NCBI GenBank assembly: GCA_021234155.1
Contig: JAJEKV010000131.1
Location: 560,001 to 624,000 of the forward strand
Reading direction: 5' to 3'
Source: Isoetes taiwanensis
Taxonomy: Eukaryota > Streptophyta > Lycopodiopsida > Isoetales > Isoetaceae
Length of the DNA: 64,000 nucleotides
In this document: positions 34,900 through 45,442 of the stretch, piece by piece
Layout: each line of letters begins with the position of its first letter
Position numbering within the stretch: position 1 is the first letter of the stretch
Translations under genes and position numbers: made by a program
The notes under the pieces: model-generated
Seen by the model: the letters and a program-made list of their open reading frames with translations, nothing else
The model's database searches: none
What the model was told of the DNA's origin: nothing

Positions 34900-36018
34900 G
34901 AATAAGTTATATTGTTGGACTTAGTTCTAATACCATTTATCATTTCCAATTGAGATACAATCAAAGTGATTATTACACGTCCACAATAAACAATTGCTTC
35001 TCCAAAGTGATTATTGATCAATGCAATTATCCTTCTCCGAAGTGATTATTGATATAACATGTTTTAAAGTAACAACACATTTTGGCTATGTTTTCCATGG
35101 TCTAAAATACCTAGCTCACACATTAATACACCACTTTTTGTGAACAATCACATGGAATGCCCAACGAAGGTGGGCAATTTTCTATTCTCCTATATTGTAA
35201 AACCGTGGCGTTCATTTGTTCGCCCGATCGACGGCCGAGATCGTCTATAACCAAGTATGGCGTTGTCCCGTCTCACCGATGGACGGCCACCCCGGACGAC
35301 AACCTAGATGAATGGATTTTTTTGGCTTCCCATCTGATGGTCCAGAACGTGCCGCGAGAGCATAATTTTGGCTGAAAAGGTGCTATTGTAAAGGTGCTTT
35401 TAGCATACTTAGATTTGCATTGCTAAATGAAGAATATTTTACTCACCCCTCATACAAATGTTGATTGCACTCCATTTTGATGTCTTTCAGAATGCTATAC
35501 ATAATAAATAATATTGGCTATTGATATCGATTCCTTCGCCAACTATATTATATGTTTTGTACTCTATGATGGATTTAGTTTCATATCCTGTAACATTTTC
35601 AAATAGGGCTTTCACATTCTATAGAGCATAATCTCTAGAACCCATGTGTAGGCTGGAATCTATTTTTGAATGAAATACATTTGAGATAATACATGTATAA
35701 ATTCATAATTCTTCATAGACGCAACAAGTAACTGCATTTTAATTAAGTTACAAGACAAACAATCAAATATCCATTAACATCAGCAACCTACCACCAATCA
35801 CAATTTCAGTTCCAATGTACTGCATTTTCAACATAGGAAGCTGCTCAAACAACCACTAATGTCTCTCATGCTTGAACTACCATGGTATGATCACACAGAA
35901 AGCCCATCAATGGTGGGCATTTTTCTAGTATGTTTTATGATATGTTGTTGTCTATGATGTATCTATGGATGGATGGATGTGCTACCCTTCGTGGTACTTG
36001 ATTATGTTATATTGTTGC
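34900..36018. other. Intergenic DNA, no gene recognised
   Basis: A weak duplicated phrase links 35149-35190 and 35891-35925 (ATCACA..GAA(T/A)GCCCA and GGTGGGCA..TTTTCTA). Otherwise nothing is supported. Confidence 0.4.
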
Positions 36019-36292
36019 CAGCGCTGACATTGTTTTTTTTTTTTTTTGTAGAAACGGCAGAAGTATTATATTACATGTAATACATGGTAATACAAAAGGA
36101 CAGAGCAAAGCTCTGTTATAGTAGCCATAATATCAAAAATGGCCGGTCACTCCAAAGCAGGAAAATTTAACAGAAACAAACACTGTTTAAAAGTTTTTAA
36201 AACCGTAAAAGGACCATAATCTAGATACCGATCATGAAAATTAGAAATTAAGGAGTTCGTCGATAGCAGATGTGATCTTAGCAGATGTGTCC

Positions 36293-36658
36293 TTAGTGTT
36301 CCCTTACTCCGTCCAGAGTAATTATAGCAAAAGCGTGATCTGTATGCTTGAAGAGCAGATCATCCAATTCAATTGCTCCATATGCTGCCCCATCCAGAAT
36401 ATAAAGGATCCACGACTCGCGCGCTCCCTCGACTATGCCAAGTTTTTCTTCAAAGAAAGGTTTCAGCTCTTGTTTAAACTCCCATATATCAGCATCCTGC
36501 AGAATCTTCTTGAGTGTCCGGATCATAATTGTCTCTGTTTTGACCCAGAGAAGAGCTTCCAGAACCTCCTGATGAGACATGGGCCTTGTACCTTCCGGGA
36601 CCTCCCTTACATGCCCTCCTTCATGATGTTTCCTGACCAGATAATCTGTTTCCATCAT
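36293..36658 (-). CDS. LINE ORF3 candidate, 121 aa, overlapping the end of ORF2
   Basis: It starts with two consecutive ATG codons (36658-36653) 38 nt before the ORF2 stop and runs to a stop at 36293. The frame equals that of the endonuclease/RT part of ORF2 and differs from that of the last third of ORF2, so it could be a separate ORF reached by reinitiation, or the true C-terminus of ORF2 if another frameshift is present. The text is protein-like: charged, helix-friendly, mixed hydrophobic (for example EFKQELKPFFEEKL, then GARESWILYILDG), without low complexity. No family recognised. No second copy in the window to test conservation. Confidence 0.5.
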   Translation of the reverse strand: MMETDYLVRKHHEGGHVREVPEGTRPMSHQEVLEALLWVKTETIMIRTLKKILQDADIWEFKQELKPFFEEKLGIVEGARESWILYILDGAAYGAIELDDLLFKHTDHAFAIITLDGVREH

Positions 36659-39600
36659 CAGACAAATTGTTAAAGTAAGAAGTAAAGTAAGAATAGAACC
36701 CCTGGAAAGAGCCCAGTGTGTCCCAATTCCTGTCATAATTGGAACCTTTACTTAATCTGTGAGCCATGGCAGCATCTGCAAGTTCTAATTGTAATGTTGA
36801 TTTGAGAAAATTCAAATCTGGGTTGGAGTGATTGATAGCTACATTATTCCTGTGTTTCCAGATCACCCAAAGACAAAGAGATCTAAGTGTATCCAAGAAT
36901 GGGGAGCTGTTTGCAATGAAGCAAAAAAGGTCAGACTCATTAATTGGAGTGACTCCTATATAGGGGCTAATCCAATTCCAAAAAGGAGAAAGCCAGGGGC
37001 AGATGAAGATATGGTTTGATGATTCAATCTGGCCACAGCCTAAAGGGCACCTATCTGAGATCTGGTCATTATATTTGGCTCTATAGGCATTGCATTTAAG
37101 GCTTCTATTCAGAAATAGCCATCTAAAAAGGGTAATTTTTTTAGCACATTGTAATTTCCATCCCTTTCTGATGACTCGAATAGCTTCATTATCTGGACAA
37201 TCCCATTGTTCAGCTACTTTAGTGCCCTGAGAACTCAACAATATTGAATATATTCTGGACACTTTGTATCCCTTTCCTTCAAGAGCCCAGTTCTGTTGGT
37301 CTGTTTCAACATCCTGTCCTCTTTGATGTCGGGTGAGTGTGTTGTAAATATTCCTGTTACAGTTGGAATCTTGTACAATTGCAGAGATTTCCTGCCATGT
37401 TTTCCAATTATCCCCTCTGATCATGCTGTTCACTGTGTATAATCCTTTACTTGTCCATTCTTTATACTTTTTTGGATGTTTCAGTGCTAGACATCCCTCC
37501 TCCTCGGCTGTAAGGTTTTGGTGCCAAAAGAAATTAAACTCTTGTGAAACACTCTCTATAGGAAGGGCTCTGAAGCAGACAGATACTTTATTCCATGCTT
37601 GAATGATTCTCCTCATGATATTGGAAGTGCCACTGCTTGGGTTAAGTTGATAAAATGCAGAGTCAGGCAATTGGTGAGGAGTAGAAGGACTCCCCACTAA
37701 TGAGGTCTTTCCAATCCAATATTTAATAAGATGAAGTGCAGGGGACTTGGAGGATGACATTAAAGACCTCCATACCTGTTTAGCTGCCAGTACCTGTGCT
37801 TGTAAAAAGAGATCCTTGCATCCTAGACCTCCCCTCTTCCTGGGTAGGGTCAGGTTTTGCCATCCAACCATATGGGAACCTTGCCAGATGAATTCCTTCA
37901 TAATTATCTCCAACTCCTTATAGGTTTTCTTATCTGCAATTATAGCAGAGGAAAAGTATACATGGGAGCTAGCAATGACACTATTAATGATCTCTACTCT
38001 ACCAGCCATAGAGAGAGTTTTGGGGTACATTTGTAACTTCTTTTTTATTTTTGTGACTATTGGCTCCCAAAGACCATGTAAACTCATATTTAGGGCCAAA
38101 GGCAGTCCTAAGAGTTTGGTAGCAGAGTGAAATCCACAAACTTTAATTCAATGTAGTCATCCATACTGTCAGAAATTATTGCACACTTATCCTTATTCAG
38201 CAATACACCAGATGCTTTTCCAAACCCCTCCATTGCCATTAGGAAGTTTCTGATATGATCACCTTGTCTTTTTAAAAACACAAATGTGTCATCTGCATAC
38301 TGCATGGCTGACAGGGGCTCACATGTGTCTGGAAGCTCAAGGCAACTGATTTTATCATTTTGCTGTAATTTAAAAATAGTTCTAGTCACCATCTCAGCTA
38401 CTATTAAAAAAAGATAGGGGGCAAGGGGACAGCCCTGTCTAACTCCTCTTTTACATTCAAAGAATGGAGATGGGGAACCATTGACCAACACTGCTGAACT
38501 CCCTGTGACATTCAACCCAGCAACCTTTTTGATTACCGCCTCTGAAAATCCCATTTGAGACATTGCTCTGTACAAGAAATTCCAATCAATGGTGTCATAG
38601 GCCCTTTTGAAATCCAACTTTAGTAGCACACAATTCTGATTAGTGACTCTATTCCAGTGAAGCCCTTCATATGCACCAATGAAGTTATCGAGAATACTTC
38701 TACCTGGTAAGAAGCCAGATTGGACTGGGCTTATCTTTGTTTGCAGAATATTCTTAAGCCTATTGGCAAAGATCTTGGCTATAATTTTGTATGACACATT
38801 AGTCAATGATATTGGTCTCCAGTCCGAGAAGGTAGCAGGCTTATCCACTTTTGGAACTAAGGCAATGAGTCCAGCATTAATAGCTGGGTGAAGTTTTTCA
38901 GCCTGCCATGCACCTTGTATAAATGTTGTAAGATCTTTAGACATTATGCCCCAAAAGTGTTCATAAAACTCAGGGGGTAAGCCATCTGGCCCTGGGCTTT
39001 TCCCATGTGCCATACTTCTCACAGTTTCCAGAATTTCATTCTCCATTGGGATAGCCAAAAGTTGATCTTCTTCAACTGGCAAATCTTTGGGGCCAAGAAA
39101 ATTAAAAAAGTCTGACATGCTTTCACTATCCATGGCTTTTGCAGCAAAAAGATCTTTATATTTGCTATGGAATAAATGTAGTATGTCCTCCTGTTTAGAT
39201 AGTTCCTGTTGATCATCTGTTACTGAAACAATCCCATTGTTCAATATCCTGCTCTTAGCAGCCCTGAAGAAAAACTTGGAGCTACAGTTATCCATGAAGT
39301 TAATATACAAGCTTCTACTCTTGATTGCCAAACTCTTGGCCTCATGTTCTTCTATTAACTTAACTTTCCTTTCCAAAATTTCTTCCCTTTGTTGAAGAGT
39401 CACATCATTTTTGTCAAGAAAAAGTTTTTGTCTAACTTCTTTCATTTCTAAGTAGATCTCTGATTTTTCCTGTTTCTTCCTCTGATTCCATTGTTTACCC
39501 CACTGTTTTATCCAATTTTTTATCTGCTTACATTTCATGACAAACTCTTTCATTGACCCACTTGGATTTATAGCTTTCAAGGAACTGTAATATGTGGTAA

Positions 39601-40387
39601 AATCATCACAGAAAGCTTTGTTGTTCAATAAACTGTTACTGAACTTAAATGGGATGTCAGAAGGATTATTTTGAGGTATCTTTCCAGTGTCTAAAATCTG
39701 GAGATAGTGGTCCGAAATGGAATTACTGCAGTCATTACTTATAGTCAAGTTGTCCCAGCCTGCTAAGGAGGATATGTTTGTGTAGTATCTATCAAGAAGA
39801 CAATACACTCTGTCCAATCCTTTCCTTTTGTTACTCCAAGAATAAGCATTTGAAGATGATGGGGCATGATACACAAATCTGTGGGTCAACTTATCCTACT
39901 GGAACCTTTCTCCCCTTGTCATGTTCAATTTTTTACCTGCCTTCTGATCCCATGAGGGGGTGTTGTTAAAATCCCCACTCAAGATCCAATTATTGATATT
40001 TTGTCCCTGTAACCGATCACACATTTCCAACCATTGCTTTTCTCTTTCTTCAGGGACAGTTGAAGCATAGACATTGATGATGCCAACCTGCTCTTTTTCG
40101 ATTTCCAGAAACACAACCTGCCACCTGCCCGAGGGATGTGAGAAGAAGTCTATTTTTTTTAACCCTTTACAAGCAATGCATATACCCCCCTTGGTACCAT
40201 CTGTTGGGGCCCATATAGAATCCCCATTTGGAAAAATCCAATTACCTAGATTTGATGCTTCAAAGGATGGGAGCCTGTGCTCTTGAAGGAGGATTATATC
40301 TGCCTTGATCTCCCTAATGGCAATTAGAGCCCTCTTTCTTTTCAGAGGACCCTTAATACCTCTCATATTCCAAGAAACAATCTTCAT
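36621..40387 (-). pseudogene. LINE ORF2: endonuclease, reverse transcriptase, zinc tail (one stop, one frameshift)
   Basis: The start ATG at 40387 overlaps the ORF1 stop. The endonuclease starts MKIVSWNMRGIKG and shows LLQEHRL, IINVYAS and LSGDFNNTP. An in-frame TAG at 39898-39896 interrupts it; the same frame continues from 39895. The RT spans about 39050-38200: GKSPGPDGLP, WRPISLTNVSYKI, KLDFKRAYDTIDW (motif A), GVRQGCPLAPYLF (motif B) and MQYADDTFVF (motif C, Y-x-D-D as Y-A-D-D). Near 38150-38130 a one-base shift moves the reading frame; the new frame runs 38099-36621 with WKLQCAKKITLFRWLF and the zinc-like CPLGCGQIESSNHIFICPW. It encodes the nicking and copying enzyme for target-primed reverse transcription. 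Two lesions make it non-autonomous as read. Confidence 0.92.
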
Positions 40388-42557
40388 TGGGATTTGGAGC
40401 TCCTGGTGACAGGCCCATGCTCCCTAGGAGTGTAGACCTTCTTCTTTCTTTTTATAGTATGTGGAAGAGGGGTGACACAGGACTGATCACTGAGTTCTAT
40501 AGGGTCCTTATCATCATCTTCCTCATCATCCCAGAATTTTCCAGCCAATCGAGATGAGGGATCCCTCAGTTCCTTTAACTGGGCAGCTGGTGTCTTGAAG
40601 ACTTCAGATTCTACATCTCTCTCTGCAAGAGGACTTGTAGATTTCCTGCTCTGCTCACAGAAAGTTCCCTGGCCAATTGGAGTAACAGGTTGACCAGTTG
40701 GGCTTATAAGTCTACTACTATGAGGAGAGTCAGTTACCAGGTTGTTTGGAGTTACAGACCTTTGTGATTACTTTCAGTTCCTTGGTTCTTTGGGTCAGCT
40801 TTTTGAAAATCTTGTCCAGAAGGGCTTATAGGTCTCCTGACCTGTTCACAAGAAGTTCCCTGGCCACCTGACTCCAACTGACCAGCTGGACTTATAGGTC
40901 TACTTTTGTGAACAGATTCAGTTTCCTGGCCTTTTGAGGTGATACAATCATTTTCCTGCTAATTTAGTTGGGACTGAGCCTCCAATTGAGCTAGTATCTT
41001 TGGGAAGGCAGCTGGTGTGGCCACCTCACCATCTTTAATGATATCCATAGTGATGCTTGTGCCCAGATTACCTATTTCTTTGGGAAACAGCTCCAAAATA
41101 GGAAGTGGGGAGTCATTGACACAATCCGTTTGAGATAAGAAAGGAGGACCCCTTGGCGAGCTAGGTTCTCCTTTCTCTTTGTATTCTGTCAACTCCTCAG
41201 AAGATGAATAGCTTAATTCAGGTGCCAAAGGCTCCCTAATCACAAGGGCTGCTTCCTTGCCTTTAGCTGTCGGATTATTTAAGACCTTTACCCTGAAAGA
41301 GTCCTCCCTGAACTGCACTTTTTTCTTCCACTCCGTCTTCAATTTCTTTTCATTATTTTTTCCAGATTCTATTTTTGCTTTTTCTTTCTCCTTCTCTTCT
41401 TTGATTCTTTGCCTTCTCCTTCTTCTTTTTTCGCTGCCATTTTTATTTTGTCTCTCCATTCTTCCCCTATTTGGAGTGATCCAAATTTCTTCCTTCTGTT
41501 TCTCAGCATCCGGTTCTTTGAGTAAGGTCTTGACTTCCTGAGCCCCCTTGCACACCCTCCCTCCATGCAATCTTAGTCCACAGGCCGAGCATGGCTGGGG
41601 CAATCCCTGCCATGCAAGTTTTAGTGTTTTGGGATTACCAAAGTAATCCACAAAGTTTATCACATCCGGGATCGGCTTAAGGAGATCAATCTGTGCCCAA
41701 ACCTTTGGGGCCTTATCCTGAGCAATTTCCCAGCTAATAATATTCCCTGTTTCCTGAAAGAGAGTTAACAGGGACTGTTCGTTCCAGTACATGGGGTTTA
41801 GTCCCTGTAGGGAGGTCCAGGCCGGATGAAAGAATTCCGAAAAGTTTTGTGGATCGAAGGATGGGGACCATTTTTGGAAAAAAAACTGAGTGTTGGCTTT
41901 GGATATGGTTCCCTGTTTTAGGAGAAGAGTGGCTGTTTGACTGTTTCCACATTCAATCATAAAAAATGGGAAATCTATCCAATATATGCTATTGATAGCG
42001 ACCCCCTGTTCCATCCTCTCAATTTCCCCTTTAATATACTGTAATCTGACCCCTTCATGACGAATGCATCCTATCAACCCACGAGTCTTAAGAAATTTTA
42101 ATTTATTTTCAACTGCTGCATTCCTAAGTGGCTTACCAACAAAAGTCGACTCCTTTTCTGTCAGCAGCTCCTTTCGCACATCTTCCTGCACCTGATTTGC
42201 ATATTCCAAGATCTGGTTCACCGCTTCCTTCTGCCTTTGAAGTGTTCCGACCCCGGACGACCGCCTGGTATTCACCATGTCTATGGAAGTAAGGAAGTCT
42301 CCGAAAGCGACAAAGTTTTGCACCTTCTCTCCCTTCTCAAAGGCGGCCAAACAACTAGTGATTTCTTTGATTTGATCAAGTCCTTTTTCGCTCAAGGTAC
42401 GGATTAAATCCAATAGCTCTCCAGAATCTCGCTTTCCAATATTCCTGTCAATATCCCCACCTTTCCCTACTGTTCCTTTTTCCTTTGAGTCTGCCCTATT
42501 TTGCACATTTCCCAAGGTCTGTCCCAACTGTCCCGACTGTTGCATATTCCCAGACAT
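40384..42557 (-). pseudogene. LINE ORF1: RNA-binding, gag-like protein (one TAG stop, one frameshift)
   Basis: An open frame at 42557-40959 gives 532 residues. A helical, charged N-terminal half is followed by IYWIDFPFFMIECGN and FHPAWTSLQGLNPMYW, then VWAQIDLLKPIP and a zinc-knuckle-like QPCSACGLRLHGGRVC. This order (DUF4283-like fold, then a Cys cluster) is usual in plant L1 ORF1. A Lys/Glu-rich segment follows. The TAG at 40961-40959 is followed in the same frame by 60 more coherent codons. After a one-base shift near 40765-40750 the frame reads on to RKKKVYTPREHG and a TGA at 40386-40384 that overlaps the ORF2 ATG. The last 200 residues hold three loose repeats around R-x-I-S-P-x-G-Q and Q-G-T-x-C/S-E-Q. 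Relatives lie at 54866 and 62990. Confidence 0.85.
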
Positions 42558-42641
42558 TCTTACCCCCTGCTTCCTGACTCAGAACCTAATTTTTTATCTT
42601 TTTTCCAGTCTTTCTTCTAGTTACCACCCTACCAATCACAA

Positions 42642-42902
42642 CTAACTGTAAACTCTGACTACTATCTTACTATCTACCCAAGAACAGTGCACATGAAAGA
42701 TACCAGCGGCACTAGCGTTTCTGTCACCTACAAACTCCCCCAACCAAGATTCTAGAAGTGCTACCTCAGATTGAGGAACTGTTGAGAAAACTGAAGTAAA
42801 CAATCGGTTATACATCAGGCTTTCCCATAGCTGAGTACTTCCTCCCTCTAACCATCCACAAGAAAAGCTCTCTCCCTGGATCAGAATGGTGAAGTGCTTC
42901 AT
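42642..42902 (-). CDS. LINE ORF0, 86 aa, conserved upstream small ORF
   Basis: It starts at ATG 42902, 82 nt inside the 5' end of the element, ends at 42642 and is 84 nt upstream of ORF1 in the same frame. The protein begins MKHFTILIQGESFSCGWLEG and contains ESWLGEFVGDRNASAAGIFH and ends in I-V-V-R-V-Y-S. The same protein, roughly half identical by eye, precedes ORF1 in the fragments at 54471-54749 and 62646-62924. Conserved residues include F-x-I-L-I-Q-G, S-C-x-W-L-E-G, W-L-G-E-F-x-x-D-R-N-A, G-x-F-H-V-x-C-x-W and K-I-x-V-x-V-Y. Conservation across diverged copies argues for a translated protein. No known domain recognised. Confidence 0.75.
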   Translation of the reverse strand: MKHFTILIQGESFSCGWLEGGSTQLWESLMYNRLFTSVFSTVPQSEVALLESWLGEFVGDRNASAAGIFHVHCSWVDSKIVVRVYS

Positions 42903-42999
42903 GGTTTAGGGTAGAGAAGACGTCGTTCTCCCGCCTGCGCTCCCGCTCCCGCCTGCGCCATCCCCCTAACCCTGCCTTCACTCCCAGTGCTGACATTGT

Positions 43000-45300
43000 G
43001 GTATGCTTCTGCTATTATAGGAGCCCATAGGGGTCGGGCATGAAAGACACCTCCATATTTCCCTACCCGCGTCCTGGCCATCCCAGAGCAGATGATGCTG
43101 GAAGGGGAATTTCTTGTAGAGTATACGACGGAGCATCGTATACTTGCAGGGAATGTCACATAACTAATGTAACAAACAGATCTTCGATCATAAACGCTTA
43201 TCCCAGCTATTGGATCAAAATAAAAAAACATCCGCAAGACTGTGTCTCTGATTTATGGGGCTCTTCTACAAGTTTGATTTGCGGCAAGTATGATAAAGTC
43301 TTATTTAATGTACAAGTTACCAGATCACGGTAACATTTCCATGTGATATATGCAGGAAGTTGACAAACACATTGAAGCTCTTGATGCCATGACTGAGTTT
43401 TTTGAAGTTGTTTCATAACAAGTGGAGTGAAAAACAGGAATTGAATCTCTTAAGAATTGAAAGAAAAGTTGCCACTTTTGCATCCCATGTTAACTAAAGA
43501 GGTTCAAAAAGTGTCTGAAACTTTCCATCTAGCTGTCGAATTAGGAGATGATTCTCTTGGAGCCTAATTATTTCAATGGCTTCTGAGGTTTGCAGCATTT
43601 ATGCATCATAATTAAATCATCTAGAGTTCCAATTTACTGAGACATATTAAATGTTACACCTGATAGGCAAGTCACGTTTTTGCTGTGGAACTGCTACAAA
43701 AGGAGGCATGGCTTAAGGTCTCTGGTAAACTGGAAGGGACAGCCAGGGAGGGCAGTGCACCTTCATTTTTACTCTCTTTGGACTTACAATAAAATGATGA
43801 AACATGATAGTAGATTCATATAATTGATTTGTAATTGGATGCAAATATGCACCTTACGTAATAGTTATTTATGTGCTGAACCATTATAAGGCCCGTGTGC
43901 TACTACTACTTGATTGGAAAAGATCTAAGAATTGAAGGGAATTAGATACACAAACTTTTTCTCTTGACTGGTATTGAGAACATCTAACTGCAAACCATCA
44001 AGCCCATCAAGAGATAAAAGAAAGGATGTATAACCCCATTGGTTATAAGATATCAGAAACTCAAACTCAGACAATAGCCTTTTTATTTCTTATTTGTAGG
44101 TTATGATTGGTTAATCAGATTTAGGGAAACATGACTATCTGTAACGAGTATAATATCAACATCAAATTATTTCACGGATGTGGCGAAAGTGTAGGTCGTG
44201 GTGCTAGACCGTTGTACCTAGCTATTCAGTCTCAACCACAAGGCTCTATAATGATAAAATTCAAAAAAGGGTATATTATATCTTCAGTGGAATTAACTAG
44301 AAGTCTTTTATGCAAGGTTCTCCGTGAGTGAAGCGCAAGGAGAGGGCTCTTCTTACAAAATTTGACTTGGCTTTTTACTATGGATTGCGATTCTTAAAAC
44401 ATGGCCTCAACCTTCATGCCATTGCTTACATTGAGTACTTACATTTGAGTCGAGTTTTGTAGAGCAGGAGAAAGAGGATTAGCTTTTGAGACATTTAATT
44501 CTCTCAATAAAGTTTGGACTCTATCCTGACATTGAGAGACAAATTGCTAGACTGTCATCAGAAGCAGCATAGTTCTATCTTATACGAAGATGTTGCCTGA
44601 GTACTCCTTGAGCTTCCTTAGTCGGACTTGCTTTTAAGACTTCCCTTAGACCTTTGCATGAGGCAATTTATTAGAATGCCATCCATTATTAACACATGTC
44701 ATCCTAAAATGCATTAAATAGCTTGACTTTTGAGAGAGCTTGTGGAGATCTTAGCTGGAGATGGATTTGGAAGTCAATGGAAATGGAGATTCTGGATGTT
44801 CTTTTTAGATATTCATGATGCCATGAGTAGATGTGTGGCATCAACAACCTCAAAAACATCCTTCACTCCAAAACTTGCAAGACATAGAGATGTCTTCAAT
44901 ATACCCAGGCAAGTATCTCCTTAATTCAGTTTCAATTGAGGAGATTGAGATAAAATTTTGTAAACTGTACTACACCTGAGGTTTCTACAGCCTCTATGAA
45001 ATTGAAAGTTTATTATGTTCAACTAACTCACATTCTCAAAGTTATGCCATTAGCCAAACACCTTCAGATTTGTTTTATTTAAATTGTTTAGAGCTTTCTT
45101 AGCCTGTCTATGGTGTGCGTCATGGCTGTTGCAATCATGATTCATTAAATTATTACTAGAGTATGAAATTCCAAGCTAAGGACATTTGAATTGTCTTTCA
45201 CATCGAGAATGTTGTTGCGAGCACTACTTAACGAAGATGCCTTTATCTCTATTTTCTTTGGTCATTTGTTACAATTTACTAGACTATGAAAAATACGTTG
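43000..45300 (+). other. Region with weak coding relics, no gene model supported
   Basis: Short plus-strand islands look protein-like. 43040-43333 is an open 97-codon frame, Cys/His-containing and unassigned. 43352-43412 contains V-D-K-H-I-E-A-L-D-A-M after a possible AG acceptor (ATATGCAG, about 43350). About 44400-44560 and 44730-44924 also look coding. Their order could reflect exons of a decayed host gene whose intron or exon received the 36-43 kb LINE, since TTATAG lies just right of the insertion. I cannot name the family; a coiled-coil plant protein such as a FRIGIDA-like one was considered but not supported. Confidence 0.3.
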
Positions 45301-45331
45301 TGTGAAGTAAATTAATTATCTTGTTTGTATC

Positions 45332-45442
45332 GGGGAATGGAATAGGGGACCCCTTTCCGGTTTGGAAGGGGGGTCCCGCGACCGGCGGCAGCCGGGAGCG
45401 GGTCCCTTCCAAACTAGAAAGGGGAACCCTATTTCATTCCCC
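45332..45442. repeat. Long near-perfect hairpin, 111 bp
   Basis: Arm 45332-45377 (GGGGAATGGAATAGGGGACC...) pairs with arm 45400-45442 (...GGGGAACCCTATTTCATTCCCC) with few mismatches. The loop 45378-45399 is GC-rich and itself contains CCGGC..GCCGG. It is compatible with a foldback transposon or a hairpin RNA; no evidence of expression. Confidence 0.85.

Larger units (their letters stand above)
36019..42999 (-). mobile_element. Near full-length L1-type LINE, minus strand, with extra ORFs
   Basis: CAGCGCTGACATTGT (36019-36033) and CAGTGCTGACATTGT (42985-42999) form a 15-bp target-site duplication with one mismatch. Poly(T) at 36032-36047 is the poly(A) tail. On the minus strand the order is a short GC-rich 5' leader (42984-42903), ORF0 (86 aa), ORF1, ORF2 (endonuclease-RT-zinc tail), ORF3 (121 aa), 3' UTR and poly(A). 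Length is about 6.95 kb. Damage is light: one TAG and one frameshift in ORF1, one TAG and one frameshift in ORF2. That suggests a fairly recent insertion, although one base of the duplication has changed. Confidence 0.92.

Noticed and set aside
41257-41541. Plus-strand hydrophobic ORF within the LINE
   Set aside because: It is the antisense shadow of the Lys/Glu-rich ORF1 segment.
43040-43333. A 97-codon Cys/His-containing ORF as an independent gene
   Set aside because: No recognised motif spacing and no flanking exon or start context; kept only as an uncertain relic.
45332-45442. A microRNA gene
   Set aside because: Arms are too long and too perfect for a typical plant miRNA and no expression data exist; described only as a hairpin.
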